Assembly (NCBI RefSeq): GCF_900099895.1 | Contig: NZ_FNDY01000009.1 | Span: 106,025-170,024, forward strand | Direction: 5' to 3' | Source: Paenibacillus naphthalenovorans | GTDB lineage: Bacteria; Bacillota; Bacilli; Paenibacillales; NBRC-103111 | Length of the DNA: 64,000 nucleotides | Shown: piece after piece, positions 36,118-45,677 of the stretch | Numbering within the stretch: position 1 is the first letter of the stretch | Layout of the letters: the number at the start of each line of letters is the position of its first letter | Notes under the pieces: generated by a model | What the model saw: only the letters and a program-made list of their open reading frames with translations | What the model was told of the DNA's origin: nothing | The model's database searches: none | Program-made: the position numbers and the translations under genes

Positions 36118-36906
36118 TTATTTTTTGGTAAAATAAGATAATCCCATCAATCGCTCGATCACAAACATCAGCATGGCCGTAAAGATCATGAGCAGCACGG
36201 AAATCGCCGCGATCGTCGGGTCAAAGTTATTTTCCACATAAGTCAGCATCTGGATCGGCAGCGTGCTGACGCCCGGTCCCGTCATAAAGACGGAAATGTC
36301 CACATTGTTGAACGACTCCAAAAACGCAATGAGTACAGCTGCGATAAGGCCCGACTTGATATTGGGCAGCACGATGGTGAAAAAGGTGCGGAGAGGCCCC
36401 GCCCCAAGACTATGCGCCGCTTCCTCGACGGCAAAATCGAAATTGGACAAGCTGGAAGCGATGACGCGGATCATAAACGGAAGCATAATGACGGTATGCC
36501 CCGCGAACAAGGCCGTATAAATCGGCAGTTGATAAGCGACGATCAAATACTTCAGCATGATAAAGCCGAGCACAATGCCGGGGATGAGCACCGGCGAAAT
36601 AAAGACCGCATTCCAGGTGTCCCTGCCTTTGAAGCTAAACCGGCTTAACGCGTACGCCGCGGGAATGCCCAGCAGAAGCGCCAATACGTTGCCGACAAAC
36701 GAAACAAGCACGGATGTCCGGAAGGTCTTCATGAACATCTCGACTTCAAAGATATGTTGATACCATTTGAATGAAAATCCCTGGGGAGGAAATTTCAGAA
36801 TTGTGCCCGGTTCAAAGGAAGCCACCCCGATAATCAGCAGGGGCCCGAGCAGAAAGATATAGACCAGCAGCGTAAACAAACCCAGTCCGCGATGGTTCTC
36901 CCGCAC
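36118..36906 (-). CDS. ABC transporter permease (PotC type)
   Basis: A 262-residue membrane protein with six hydrophobic segments and the EAA loop EEAAHSLGAGPLRTFFTIVLP. The early EPGTILKFPPQGFSFKWYQH segment is usual in PotC-like permeases. It begins at a GTG with AGGGG upstream. Its ribosome site overlaps the end of the PotB-like gene, so translation is coupled. Confidence 0.88.
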   Translation of the reverse strand: MRENHRGLGLFTLLVYIFLLGPLLIIGVASFEPGTILKFPPQGFSFKWYQHIFEVEMFMKTFRTSVLVSFVGNVLALLLGIPAAYALSRFSFKGRDTWNAVFISPVLIPGIVLGFIMLKYLIVAYQLPIYTALFAGHTVIMLPFMIRVIASSLSNFDFAVEEAAHSLGAGPLRTFFTIVLPNIKSGLIAAVLIAFLESFNNVDISVFMTGPGVSTLPIQMLTYVENNFDPTIAAISVLLMIFTAMLMFVIERLMGLSYFTKK

Positions 36907-36912
36907 ATCAAG

Positions 36913-37734
36913 CTACCCCTTCGGATTCAATTTATTGGCGACGGCATTCATCAGGGCGATGACAGCCAATGTCACGACAATCATAATCGCGGCGATCACC
37001 GATGCCGAATACCAATCATTCAGCGTAATTGCATTTTGGTACAAAAAGGTGGAGACGACAAGCTGCTTGCCTCCGAGCAGGGCAGGCGTCGTATAAGCCG
37101 TCAGGCTGCCTACGAACACCAGAATGCTCCCTACGATCAGACCGGGCACGCTCAGCGGCACGACGACTCTGAAAAAGGCTTTCAGCCTGGATGCCCCCAG
37201 GCTCTCCGCAGCCTTCAACAAATCGGGATCGATGTTCTCCAGCACGCCGACGAGAGTGATCACAATCAGCGGCAGAAACAGATGAACCATGCCGATCATC
37301 ATCGCCGCAGGAGTATACAGAATTTCGAGCGGCTGATCGATCATGCCCAGAGCCGACAGAGAACGATTCAGAAGTCCGTTCTTGCCTAGAATGATCATCC
37401 AGCTGAACGAGCGGACGACCGGGCTCGTCAGCAGCGGAAAGATGGCCAAAGCCAGCAGCACTGCTTTTGTACGGGGAGACTGCCTGGAGATGTAATACGC
37501 CACCGGGAATCCCACAATAACGCACATTGCGGTTGTCACAAGACTCACCCGCAGCGTCGTGAGCAATATTTTGAGAAAATACGGATCCTTGAAAAACTGC
37601 ATATACCCGCCGAGCGTAAAGCTCCCTTCCGGAAAGAAGGTCGAACCGATCGTCAGCAGGATAGGCATGAGCATAAATACCGCCAAAAACAATAGGCCGG
37701 GCAGCAGCAGCAGATAAGTATACTTTTTATTCAT
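36913..37734 (-). CDS. ABC transporter permease (PotB type)
   Basis: A 273-residue membrane protein with six hydrophobic segments and the EAA loop KAAESLGASRLKAFFRVVVP. It pairs with the PotC-like permease 6 bases downstream. The ATG at 37734 is preferred; a TTG three codons earlier touches the AGGGGA ribosome site. Confidence 0.88.
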   Translation of the reverse strand: MNKKYTYLLLLPGLLFLAVFMLMPILLTIGSTFFPEGSFTLGGYMQFFKDPYFLKILLTTLRVSLVTTAMCVIVGFPVAYYISRQSPRTKAVLLALAIFPLLTSPVVRSFSWMIILGKNGLLNRSLSALGMIDQPLEILYTPAAMMIGMVHLFLPLIVITLVGVLENIDPDLLKAAESLGASRLKAFFRVVVPLSVPGLIVGSILVFVGSLTAYTTPALLGGKQLVVSTFLYQNAITLNDWYSASVIAAIMIVVTLAVIALMNAVANKLNPKG

Positions 37735-37773
37735 AAAAAGCAATCCCCTGTTCCGTTCCTTGTTTCGCCGGTA

Positions 37774-38709
37774 CTAGATGCTGCGAAGAGCACGGATAAA
37801 CAGCCGGAAGAAAGCGCCGGTATCGACTTCCAGGCATACATGGACGTTCGGCTGCTTGTGAAGCCGGTTCTGAAAATCGCAGACCGTCTGCCCGTCGCAC
37901 AAGTCGCTTCGGGTCTCCACATCCACGTAATAATATCCGGTTGTGACCAGGTCGCGGTTTATGGCTACGCCGACGGCCAGCGGATCGTGCATGGCGCAAG
38001 CACGCACTCCGTACCGTTCATAGTAACGCTTCATATAATCTGCCGTGCTCTGCCGGACATAATCACCTAAGGGAGAGCCGGCCAGTTGCCCGATGTGCTC
38101 TTCTGTCAGCAGCGCACGGCGTGTGACGTCCAGCCCGACCAGCGTTAATGAACGAAAGCCCGCATGCATAACGATCTTCGCTGCTTCCGGATCGACGTAC
38201 ATGTTGTACTCGGCGGTGGGCGTCACGTTGCCGAAGCTTTGGACTGCTCCTCCCATGAAGATCACCTCCTTCACGCGATGGACCAAGCCCGGATCTTTCC
38301 TGACGGCATGGGCCAGATTGGTGAGAGGCCCCGTCATGACCAGCGTAACCTCGCCCGGAAACCGAACCGCACTCGCGATCATGAAATCGGGAGCAAAGCC
38401 GTCCGCAGCCGTTTTCTCAAGCTGCATTGCGGATAACGCGCCGCCTAGACCGTCTTCCCCATGCACTCTGTGTTCAAACACGGCCGGCCGGAACAAAGGC
38501 CGGTCCGCCCCCCGGATGACGGGAATCCGCTCTGCCGCATCCAGCAGCTCCAAGATTTTGCATGTATTCTCGGTCGCTTTGGCTAAAGAAACGTTTCCGC
38601 TCACTGTGGTAATCCCCAGAATATCGAGCTGCCGGCTGCGAACCGCAAGCACAATCCCGAGCGCGTCATCAATACCGGTATCCACATCCAGGATAACTTT
38701 CTTTTGCAT
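37774..38709 (-). CDS. Inosine-uridine-preferring nucleoside hydrolase
   Basis: A 311-residue hydrolase. The N-terminal ILDVDTGIDDALGIVLA carries the calcium-binding Asp cluster, and MGGAVQSFGNVTPTAEYNMY and MHDPLAVGVAI hold further signature residues. It splits ribonucleosides to base plus ribose. The ATG at 38709 with AGGGGA is chosen over an in-frame ATG 22 codons earlier. It sits between the solute-binding protein and the permease genes of the same importer, which strongly suggests the importer brings in nucleosides or related compounds. Confidence 0.9.
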   Translation of the reverse strand: MQKKVILDVDTGIDDALGIVLAVRSRQLDILGITTVSGNVSLAKATENTCKILELLDAAERIPVIRGADRPLFRPAVFEHRVHGEDGLGGALSAMQLEKTAADGFAPDFMIASAVRFPGEVTLVMTGPLTNLAHAVRKDPGLVHRVKEVIFMGGAVQSFGNVTPTAEYNMYVDPEAAKIVMHAGFRSLTLVGLDVTRRALLTEEHIGQLAGSPLGDYVRQSTADYMKRYYERYGVRACAMHDPLAVGVAINRDLVTTGYYYVDVETRSDLCDGQTVCDFQNRLHKQPNVHVCLEVDTGAFFRLFIRALRSI

Positions 38710-38800
38710 AACCGTCCCCTTTCTTCCGCATAAGCTCCTGTCAAGAAAAAACAAGGATACACTGGAAAACCGCATATCCTTGTTTATCCGTTCATTCGCC

Positions 38801-39874
38801 TTATTGCGTGATTTCCCGGTTCCAACGGTCGGTCCAGGCTTTCAAGCGTTCATTGACGAATTTCATATCCAGCATACGCAGTTTCTCCACAACCTCTATA
38901 CCATAGGTGATTCCTTGTACTTCCTCCGGTTTCAGCTGCAATGTTTTATTCACCGGAGAATCGACAGCCGCTTTGGCCGCCTTCTCCTGAACTTCCTTGC
39001 TCAGATGCCAGTTAATGAACTCTTCGGCCAACGGTTTGTTCTTGCTGCCCTTCACTACATTCACGGTGTTGATTACAGCGTAAGCCCCTTCCTGCGGGGC
39101 GATGAACTTCGCGTCCGGAACAGCGGCCTTCAGATCTTTCACGTACATCTCCAAAATCGGTCCCGCGACGATTTCACCTTGGGCGAACATATTCACGAAT
39201 TCGGACGTCTTGCTGTAATACTTGACTACATGGGGGTTCAGCTCTTTCAGCTTGGCGAACGCCTGCTCTTCATCGAATGAGGAGGAGCCGGCCACATGCG
39301 ATGCGGCATCAAGAACCATCGGGCCGCTCGTCGAGGTGATCGACGGCAGCGTCAGCTTCTTGGCCAGCTCAGGACTCCATAGATCACTCCAGGATTTCAG
39401 CTCCTTGCCCGCCGTTTTCGGATTGTATGCAATGCCCAGTTGGCCGATCGTATACGCCGGACCGTACTCCTCGCCGAGCGGCGCTTTGGCTATATCGTAA
39501 ATCTGCTCGATATTAGGTATTCTGCTCCGGTCGATCTTCTCGAACAAGCCGGCTTCAATCGCCTGCTGCGCATAGTAATCCGACAAATAAATGAGGTCCA
39601 CTTGAGAGCTGCCCTGCTTTACTTTGCTCAAACGTTCCGCATTGTTACCAATTTCAACGACGATTCGGGCATGATGCCGTTTTTCGAACGGTTCATAGAC
39701 TTCTTTCTTGAAAAAATCCTCCGAGAAGCCCCAGGTGGAAATAACGAGTTTGGTCGGTTCCCCACCGCCCTCCGACGCCGTACCGCTTGGTTCTTGCTTT
39801 TCCGTTCCGCACCCGGCCAGAGCCAGTCCCAAAAGAGATACTGAAACCAGGCCGCTAATCCATTTTTTCTTCAC
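38801..39874 (-). CDS. ABC transporter solute-binding lipoprotein (PotD/iron-thiamine type)
   Basis: A 357-residue exported lipoprotein. The signal ends LALAGC, placing the lipidated Cys near residue 22. The mature part is a type II periplasmic binding protein of the spermidine/putrescine, iron and thiamine family, with EEFINWHLSKEVQEKAA near the end. It starts at a GTG with GGAGGA upstream. It is the promoter-proximal gene of the importer/nucleoside hydrolase/adenine deaminase unit. Confidence 0.87.
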   Translation of the reverse strand: MKKKWISGLVSVSLLGLALAGCGTEKQEPSGTASEGGGEPTKLVISTWGFSEDFFKKEVYEPFEKRHHARIVVEIGNNAERLSKVKQGSSQVDLIYLSDYYAQQAIEAGLFEKIDRSRIPNIEQIYDIAKAPLGEEYGPAYTIGQLGIAYNPKTAGKELKSWSDLWSPELAKKLTLPSITSTSGPMVLDAASHVAGSSSFDEEQAFAKLKELNPHVVKYYSKTSEFVNMFAQGEIVAGPILEMYVKDLKAAVPDAKFIAPQEGAYAVINTVNVVKGSKNKPLAEEFINWHLSKEVQEKAAKAAVDSPVNKTLQLKPEEVQGITYGIEVVEKLRMLDMKFVNERLKAWTDRWNREITQ

Positions 39875-39916
39875 ATCCTATTCCTCCCCTTGTTTTATGT
39901 GGTTAAATAAAAAAAA

Positions 39917-39962
39917 GGAAAGCGCTTCAGCTAGAAAAAATCTTCTAACCAAAGCGCTTTCC
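39917..39962 (-). terminator. Strong terminator before the importer operon
   Basis: GGAAAGCGCTT at 39917-39927 pairs with AAGCGCTTTCC at 39952-39962. A second small stem lies within the loop, and the minus strand continues with eight T residues. It ends the transcript of the gene at 40053-40397. Confidence 0.9.
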
Positions 39963-40052
39963 CTTCGTAAACAAAGTCAGGCGTTATCCGTTGGTTTCCG
40001 TGGGGTAGCTCCCCTTAAGATATATCAAAAAGGGAACGTACCGGATATTCCG

Positions 40053-40397
40053 TCAGGATTCGGCCAAAATAACATTCGTGATGGCCCACTGGGTGGCAGG
40101 ATCATAGTCCCGCAGCACCGCCTCAATGTCCAATTCGAATCTTTCCTCCAACCGTTCCCTCATCTTCTTCTTGTAAATGTTCGACATATAAAAGTCAACT
40201 TCATACTTCAAATTGGGGGCTTCTCCCTCCAAAGCTTCCGAACGCGGAGACCGGCGATGTTTGGCTTTGAAAGTGATTATATTGCCATCAATCGATACTT
40301 TAAGCGAAATCGTACCGAATCCGAACAAACTCTTGGATACTTCGTTATAAAGATGGGCAAGCTTCTTCTTACTTTCATTAGAATCTATCGGAAGCAC
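40053..40397 (-). CDS. DUF2294-like small protein
   Basis: A 114-residue soluble, charged protein. The start region LAHLYNEVSKSLFGFGTISL and the end DYDPATQWAITNVILAES resemble the DUF2294 (YbcI-like) family of unknown function. The match is by eye and tentative. It is monocistronic: a strong terminator lies 90 bases downstream, and the upstream gap to the hydrolase gene is about 180 bases with no clear element. No catalytic motif is evident. Confidence 0.6.
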   Translation of the reverse strand: MLPIDSNESKKKLAHLYNEVSKSLFGFGTISLKVSIDGNIITFKAKHRRSPRSEALEGEAPNLKYEVDFYMSNIYKKKMRERLEERFELDIEAVLRDYDPATQWAITNVILAES

Positions 40398-40578
40398 GCT
40401 ATCACCTTCTAAACCAGCATATCACCATATTACCTAAATAAGTAAAGTTTGGCAAGCTATTGTTCGGTTTCTTTTGTTTGTTTTTTTGCATTTCGAACAT
40501 TTTCGTGCGGATGTTATGTCAATTTCCGAATAAGCCGTTTCTTCGCGGAGGTTGACCGCCGCTCTGCAAATTTCCGGC

Positions 40579-41373
40579 CTATACCAACCGGTATACTTTT
40601 CCTTGCTGCAATAAACGATAGGCGCCAATGTTTTCACTTGGATTCTCCGGACTGTCACGATATGCCGTGTCCGCATAATGGCATAAGAGCGTTTTACGTT
40701 GAAAATCCTCCGGCAGCGTCAACAAATCGGCAATGGGCGTGTGTAGGCTGCGAATATCTCCTCCTAATGCTTCGGTTTTGCCGAACCATGCATCGTGTAT
40801 GATTAAATCGCATTCATTAAGCCATGCGATCAAATCAGGATCAAAACCCGTATCCGGGGCATAACCAAGCCTGAAATTGCCAAAGTCGAACCGGAAAGCG
40901 AGCGTGCGCGGGATGTGGCGAGTGGTTTTATAGCTGACTTTGAAGTCTCCGAAATCATGGAAATGCGGAATCGGAACCGGGTCAAAATACCAGTCAAAGG
41001 CAGCAAGCCCGCCTCCTTCGCGCACAGATGGCTCAAGGGCCGGGCGCAAATGAGTCCAGATGTCTTGAAGCAGCCATTCGGGACCATAGAGTTTAACCGG
41101 ATTCTCGGTTTTGTAATACTGAAAGTATGCGAGTTCCTCAAGTCCGCCGACATGGTCTGCATGCATATGAGTAATGAAAAGCTCGCGATAACGGTGAAGA
41201 TCGAGTTTCAGTTCCCCGTGCTTATTGTTAGAATGAAACATTTTTCCGAGATAAGCCGGGCAGTCAATAAAAAACTCACGGCCGTCCACGCTGATGAAGC
41301 AGTTCACAAAAAAATGTCGCGCAGTGAAGGCATCTCCAACACCAAGCGGATAAAGGATTACCGAATTTGCCAT
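40579..41373 (-). CDS. MBL-fold metallo-hydrolase
   Basis: A 264-residue metallo-beta-lactamase-fold protein. FITHMHADHVGGLEE is the HxHxDH metal motif. RHIPRTLAFRFD, GYAPDTGFDPDL and LLCHYAD supply further His and Asp ligands. The N-terminal LYPLGVGDAFTARHF and overall plan resemble RNase Z/phosphodiesterase-like members, but the substrate is unknown. GGGAGGT precedes the ATG at 41373; an upstream in-frame ATG at 41412 is less likely. Confidence 0.82.
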   Translation of the reverse strand: MANSVILYPLGVGDAFTARHFFVNCFISVDGREFFIDCPAYLGKMFHSNNKHGELKLDLHRYRELFITHMHADHVGGLEELAYFQYYKTENPVKLYGPEWLLQDIWTHLRPALEPSVREGGGLAAFDWYFDPVPIPHFHDFGDFKVSYKTTRHIPRTLAFRFDFGNFRLGYAPDTGFDPDLIAWLNECDLIIHDAWFGKTEALGGDIRSLHTPIADLLTLPEDFQRKTLLCHYADTAYRDSPENPSENIGAYRLLQQGKVYRLV

Positions 41374-41489
41374 ATTTACCTCCCTCTCATGGTTGGAAAC
41401 CATCCATCTCATTCCCGGTCATTGCGGGGTCCCGCTCTGCCCATATACCTGCCTGTCTCATCAAGGAGAAAGCATCTCCTTCATCAAAA

Positions 41490-41529
41490 AAGCCTTCTTA
41501 ACTCTCATGAACAGGAGAGAAGAAGGCTT
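41490..41529 (-). terminator. Terminator of the SLH protein gene
   Basis: AAGCCTTCTT at 41490-41499 pairs with AAGAAGGCTT at 41520-41529, and CTCT/AGAG adds inner pairing. The minus strand continues with TTTTTTG. The region 41374-41737 contains nothing else that I can support. Confidence 0.8.
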
Positions 41530-41737
41530 CCATACATATGGTCAGCAAAACGGTGTTATGATTTGCGCCGGACATGCCTGCCCCCGAGTGTCGGGGTTTA
41601 CCGCCGAATTACCGCATTCGCCAAAACAACCATTCATATATACTTACTATGAATTAAACAGTACCATCGGATGATTGGATCGTCAACACTTTTTTTACAA
41701 ACGGGCTCATAAGACAGCCTGAAAATCAAAGGGATGA

Positions 41738-44059
41738 TCATTGCTTCAATACAGCTAATAACCGTTTGGCATCGCCGGCAGGGGTGTTTATGGTTTCATA
41801 AATTTTCAGCGTCACGGGAATTTCCAGCTGATCCGAGCTTACATTATCAAAATTAATGATCTGGCTCCCGCTCATCAACCGGTTTTCTCCTGCCAACGTG
41901 TACACCTTGGAGGCTATCCGCGTGCCTTCACTGTTCTCCAGCTGCATATACAGCTTCGGATTGCCAGGGTCTACGATCACCTCATCGGTCGTATGAACGT
42001 CAAGGTCCATCTTGAATTTATAATTAAAGGTGTATGCCCGGGTCGTAGGGTTCGCCATCGTAACGGCGGATAAAGACCAGGAAGACAGCTTCAATTCAAA
42101 AGGATAGAACGTGAGCAAAGTAGAATCCGCTGCAGGCGGATTTACAGCCACACTGGTTTCAGCAACCGGAAATTTGTACGTTTGCTGCCCCTGCTGCTCC
42201 AAAAGACGGAAGGTGAACCGGGCCGCATCCTCGGATAAAGGTACGGTAAAGGTGAACGTGACTACCGTCCCCATTCCAGGCAGCACTTCTTTCACGGAGC
42301 TCGCAGTCCGGGTGCCGCTGTATAGGATGCCCTGGGCATTCTGCAGCTCGGCCGTCAGATCAGGAACCGAAAGCGGGCTGCCGCTCGGGTTCTTGAATTT
42401 CAGCTGTGCCACCGCCGTCTTGAAGCTTTGTCCTTCATTTTCAAACCAATCCAGACTCATCAGCGACACGCCCAACTGCGGACTAACGGCTTGACTTAGC
42501 GAGTCGATGGCAATAGGTTTGCCAAACTCATAAGCCGGCAATGCCATCGGCGTTCCGTAAGATGACGGGAATCTGAAGCCGATCCTTCCGGTATAGTACA
42601 CTATTGGCGTGCTCTGCCCTTGCTTCAAGAAGCTTTCAGGCGATAGAACATAGAACGCAGTAAGCTGTGTGTTCAGGTCGGTAGTGACCGCGTAATGTAA
42701 ATACTTCCTCTCGCCGGGATGGAGAGTAACGGGTTCCTGTTCGATCCGCTTCCCGATAAACGTCTGTCCCTCCGCTTTTCCCCCGAGGGTAAAATCCGGA
42801 ACGGTTTCCGTATAGCTGCCCGGGTTTTCCACGATGAGCTGCACGATATAGGTCGGCGCTTGTCCTGTAAATTGTCGGTTCAATCGCGAAGCCGTATACT
42901 TCAAAGCAGAGGACTCTCCCGGAACGGAGAACGTGACGCCCCAATTTCCCAACAAAGCCGAATCCTCAATAACTGCATCCTTGCCGCGCCATACGATCGA
43001 TCCGATTGGAGCATCAGCCAGCAGGGTCTCCTGCTTCGGATACACATTCTGATCTACATCAATCCAAAGCAAATCCGTTAAATCCAGCTCCGTTTTCACT
43101 TCAATCACGGTCATATAGCTTAATTCCACATAGCTCTGAGGCGGAATCGAATGCGGGTTGCTTGCGCTTGATTGCAGAACGTATACCGTGCCGTCCGAAG
43201 CTTTGGCCCGAAGCTCATAATCAGGAATCCGAACCGCTGAGCCCGATGTGTTCTTCAGCTTCACGACAGCGCCGATTCTCCAACCCTCATCAGTCTTTTC
43301 CTGCAGTACGCTTTTAACTTGTGCTTGCGTGCTGCCCGTAATGTCGTAGCTTGGCATATCCATGGTCAGCGTAACTGCTCCTCCGCCGGGTTCATTCGTA
43401 TTTCTGGAGCCAGGTATATATTGCTGCTTTGCTTCATAAGAAGAGGTAACCAACAGCTCGCGGGTGGCAGCAGAAGTACCTCCGAATGTACCGTCCGTTT
43501 CGCTGTCCATAAGCTTTAGCCGGATAGCCAGAGCAGCGTAGCCTTTGGCCCAATCCGAGACGGTCGGATCGTTCAAGCCCGTTGTCGATTTGGCTTCAGC
43601 ATCTTTATTCAAACCGCGGATCAAAAAGGCGGCGAGCTGCTCCTTTGTCACTTCACCGGCCGGGTTGTACGCATTCTGAGCAAAGCCGTCCGTGAGATTA
43701 GCCCCTCTGAGCGCTTCGATATAGGGAAGGGCGTAGCCGTTCGCAGGGTCGTCGGCACTTACGTCGCTAAAGCTGGAAGCCTTCAAGGAAGTGTCCACCT
43801 TCAAGCCGAAAATCAACGCAGCGACCTTCGCGAATTGAGCGCGGTTCATTTTGTCTTTTAAACCAAATCTTCCTTCCCCGACTCCATCGAAAATGCCTGC
43901 GGATATCATCGTATCGAATTTCGCTTTCGCAGAAGCATCCAAATCCTTTAAATCGCTGAAGTCAGCCGATGACTTCGATGTACCGGCACCGAATGCTGCG
44001 GTTGAAAGCATCGAAAACGCCATAGCCGCACTCAATAGAATAGATAACCTTTTTTTCAT
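41738..44059 (-). CDS. SLH-domain cell-surface protein
   Basis: A 773-residue exported protein. A signal peptide (about residues 1-25, ending TAAFGA) is followed by three S-layer homology repeats covering roughly 33-215, for example MNRAQFAKVAALIFGLKVD and VTKEQLAAFLIRGLN. These bind pyruvylated secondary wall polymer. The rest looks like repeated beta-sandwich domains with phrases such as VVKLKNTSGSAVRIPDYELR recurring in variant form, and no catalytic motif. It is probably a structural or adhesive wall protein. GGGAGG precedes the ATG. A terminator lies about 210 bases downstream. Confidence 0.9.
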   Translation of the reverse strand: MKKRLSILLSAAMAFSMLSTAAFGAGTSKSSADFSDLKDLDASAKAKFDTMISAGIFDGVGEGRFGLKDKMNRAQFAKVAALIFGLKVDTSLKASSFSDVSADDPANGYALPYIEALRGANLTDGFAQNAYNPAGEVTKEQLAAFLIRGLNKDAEAKSTTGLNDPTVSDWAKGYAALAIRLKLMDSETDGTFGGTSAATRELLVTSSYEAKQQYIPGSRNTNEPGGGAVTLTMDMPSYDITGSTQAQVKSVLQEKTDEGWRIGAVVKLKNTSGSAVRIPDYELRAKASDGTVYVLQSSASNPHSIPPQSYVELSYMTVIEVKTELDLTDLLWIDVDQNVYPKQETLLADAPIGSIVWRGKDAVIEDSALLGNWGVTFSVPGESSALKYTASRLNRQFTGQAPTYIVQLIVENPGSYTETVPDFTLGGKAEGQTFIGKRIEQEPVTLHPGERKYLHYAVTTDLNTQLTAFYVLSPESFLKQGQSTPIVYYTGRIGFRFPSSYGTPMALPAYEFGKPIAIDSLSQAVSPQLGVSLMSLDWFENEGQSFKTAVAQLKFKNPSGSPLSVPDLTAELQNAQGILYSGTRTASSVKEVLPGMGTVVTFTFTVPLSEDAARFTFRLLEQQGQQTYKFPVAETSVAVNPPAADSTLLTFYPFELKLSSWSLSAVTMANPTTRAYTFNYKFKMDLDVHTTDEVIVDPGNPKLYMQLENSEGTRIASKVYTLAGENRLMSGSQIINFDNVSSDQLEIPVTLKIYETINTPAGDAKRLLAVLKQ

Positions 44060-44099
44060 TTTTGTAAACCTCCCGAAATCACTGGGCCGCCGGCTGCAT

Positions 44100-45662
44100 T
44101 CACTTTTTTGCAGCAGGGGATTTTTTCTTGCCGCTCAGGAAAAACACAAACGGGATGCAGAGAAAAGCAGGTATAGCCGAGAGGTAAAATGTATCGGCGA
44201 TCGACCTTACCATAGCTTCTCTTTGCATAAAACCGGCCAAGTATGAGGCTGCGGTTCCCGATGCTGTCGCCATATCCACCGCCCAGGAATAAATCGCTCC
44301 GGAGAGCATCGAAAGCGTATCATTGGCCGTAATGGAGTCGACAGACACACTGTCGGAAATATGCTGATAATGAAGAATTTGACGGTTGCTCATGATGGCG
44401 GCGAAAAGCGCGATCCCCAAAGACCCGGCCACCTGACGGCAAACGTTGGACAGCGGAGAAGCGTTGCCGACCTGCTGAGGAGCCACAGCCATCATGCCGG
44501 CTGTGGTCAGCGGCATCATGCAAAGCCCGATCCCGATTCCGCGTATTGTTAAGATAAAATTCAACCAATGATTCGGTGTATCTGTCGTCAAATGATGCAG
44601 CTCCATCGTCATTATACCCAGGATAGACAGTCCGACGACACTTAATGGAACAATACCGAACCGGTCCGCCAGCTTCCCGCTGAGCGGCATCATCAAAGCC
44701 ATGGCAACCGACTGGGGCATCATGAGTATACCGGTCTGCATCGCGGTAAGCCCCTGGATATTTTGCAGGTACAGCGGCGTTAAGAACGTACCGCCCATCA
44801 TGCCCATCATGACCAGACTGCCCGAAATCACGCTGATCGTAAATTTGGCATTTTTGAAAATTCTCAAATCGAGCACGGGCTGCTCCACACCAAGCTCGAC
44901 CCAGAGCAGCAGCAAAAAGCTGAAAAAGGCGATAAACAGCAGGCTGACGATGTACAACGATGTCCATCCTTCCGCTTGGCCCTTGCTTAAGGCCAGCAGC
45001 AGCGTTCCAAAGAATATCATGGAAAGCACCGCGCCGGTCGTATCGAATTTTAACCCTTCTTCACGCGGTGTGTCTTTCAGCAGGATCTTTCCGAGTATAA
45101 CGGCAAGAATACCGATAGGAATATTGATGAAAAACAGCAGACGCCAGCTGTAGTATTGAATCAAATATCCGCCGAACGTCGGCCCGAGTGCGGGAGCTAC
45201 CATGGCGGCCACGCCCCACAGCCCGATGGCGGTACCGACCTTATCTCTAGGGAAGTTCGAATAAATAATGGACATCCCGATCGGCATAATAAATCCGCCG
45301 GCGAAGCCTTGAAGCACACGGAATAAAATGAGCGTGCTGTCGCTCCACGCAAGCCCGCAAACGACCGACCCCAGAGTAAAACCGGCAACGGAATAGATAA
45401 ACACGGTTTTATTCCCGAATCGCGCCCCCAGAAAGCCGCACATGGGAATGACCATAGCGGAAGCCAGCGTATATCCGGTGATAACCCACTGGATCGTATT
45501 GATATCGGAGCCGAACACCGCGACGAATTTATTCATCGCTACATTCATCAGGCTGCTGTTAAGTACAGAGACAAAGGTGCCCAGCACGATGGCGATCAGT
45601 GCAAACCACATCCCGCTATCTCCCGACTTTTGTTGTTGATTGACCGCCGATGCATCGGCCAT
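44100..45662 (-). CDS. MFS multidrug exporter, DHA2 family (EmrB/QacA type)
   Basis: A 520-residue 14-TM drug:proton antiporter. The segment NTIQWVITGYTLASAMVIP is the DHA2 family opening, and the GPTFGGYLIQYYSWRLLFFI motif C follows near 160. It is the last gene of a MarR-HlyD-HlyD-exporter operon, 15 bases after the adaptor. GGAGG lies 11 bases before the ATG at 45662; a GTG at 45674 overlaps that site and is rejected. The C-terminal 60 residues are hydrophilic and basic. Confidence 0.88.
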   Translation of the reverse strand: MADASAVNQQQKSGDSGMWFALIAIVLGTFVSVLNSSLMNVAMNKFVAVFGSDINTIQWVITGYTLASAMVIPMCGFLGARFGNKTVFIYSVAGFTLGSVVCGLAWSDSTLILFRVLQGFAGGFIMPIGMSIIYSNFPRDKVGTAIGLWGVAAMVAPALGPTFGGYLIQYYSWRLLFFINIPIGILAVILGKILLKDTPREEGLKFDTTGAVLSMIFFGTLLLALSKGQAEGWTSLYIVSLLFIAFFSFLLLLWVELGVEQPVLDLRIFKNAKFTISVISGSLVMMGMMGGTFLTPLYLQNIQGLTAMQTGILMMPQSVAMALMMPLSGKLADRFGIVPLSVVGLSILGIMTMELHHLTTDTPNHWLNFILTIRGIGIGLCMMPLTTAGMMAVAPQQVGNASPLSNVCRQVAGSLGIALFAAIMSNRQILHYQHISDSVSVDSITANDTLSMLSGAIYSWAVDMATASGTAASYLAGFMQREAMVRSIADTFYLSAIPAFLCIPFVFFLSGKKKSPAAKK

Positions 45663-45677
45663 AGCTGCAAGCACCTC

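Noticed and set aside
38093-39280. 395-codon plus-strand frame across the nucleoside hydrolase and binding protein
   Set aside because: It spans two real genes and their gap on the other strand and has no domain.
39917-39930. Possible CcpA catabolite-repression site (AAAGCGCTT core)
   Set aside because: The sequence is one arm of a strong terminator with a perfect U-tract, which explains its symmetry.
40434-40676. 80-codon minus frame with a CSKCKK motif
   Set aside because: It overlaps the end of the MBL hydrolase by about 100 bases and has no convincing ribosome site; probably chance.
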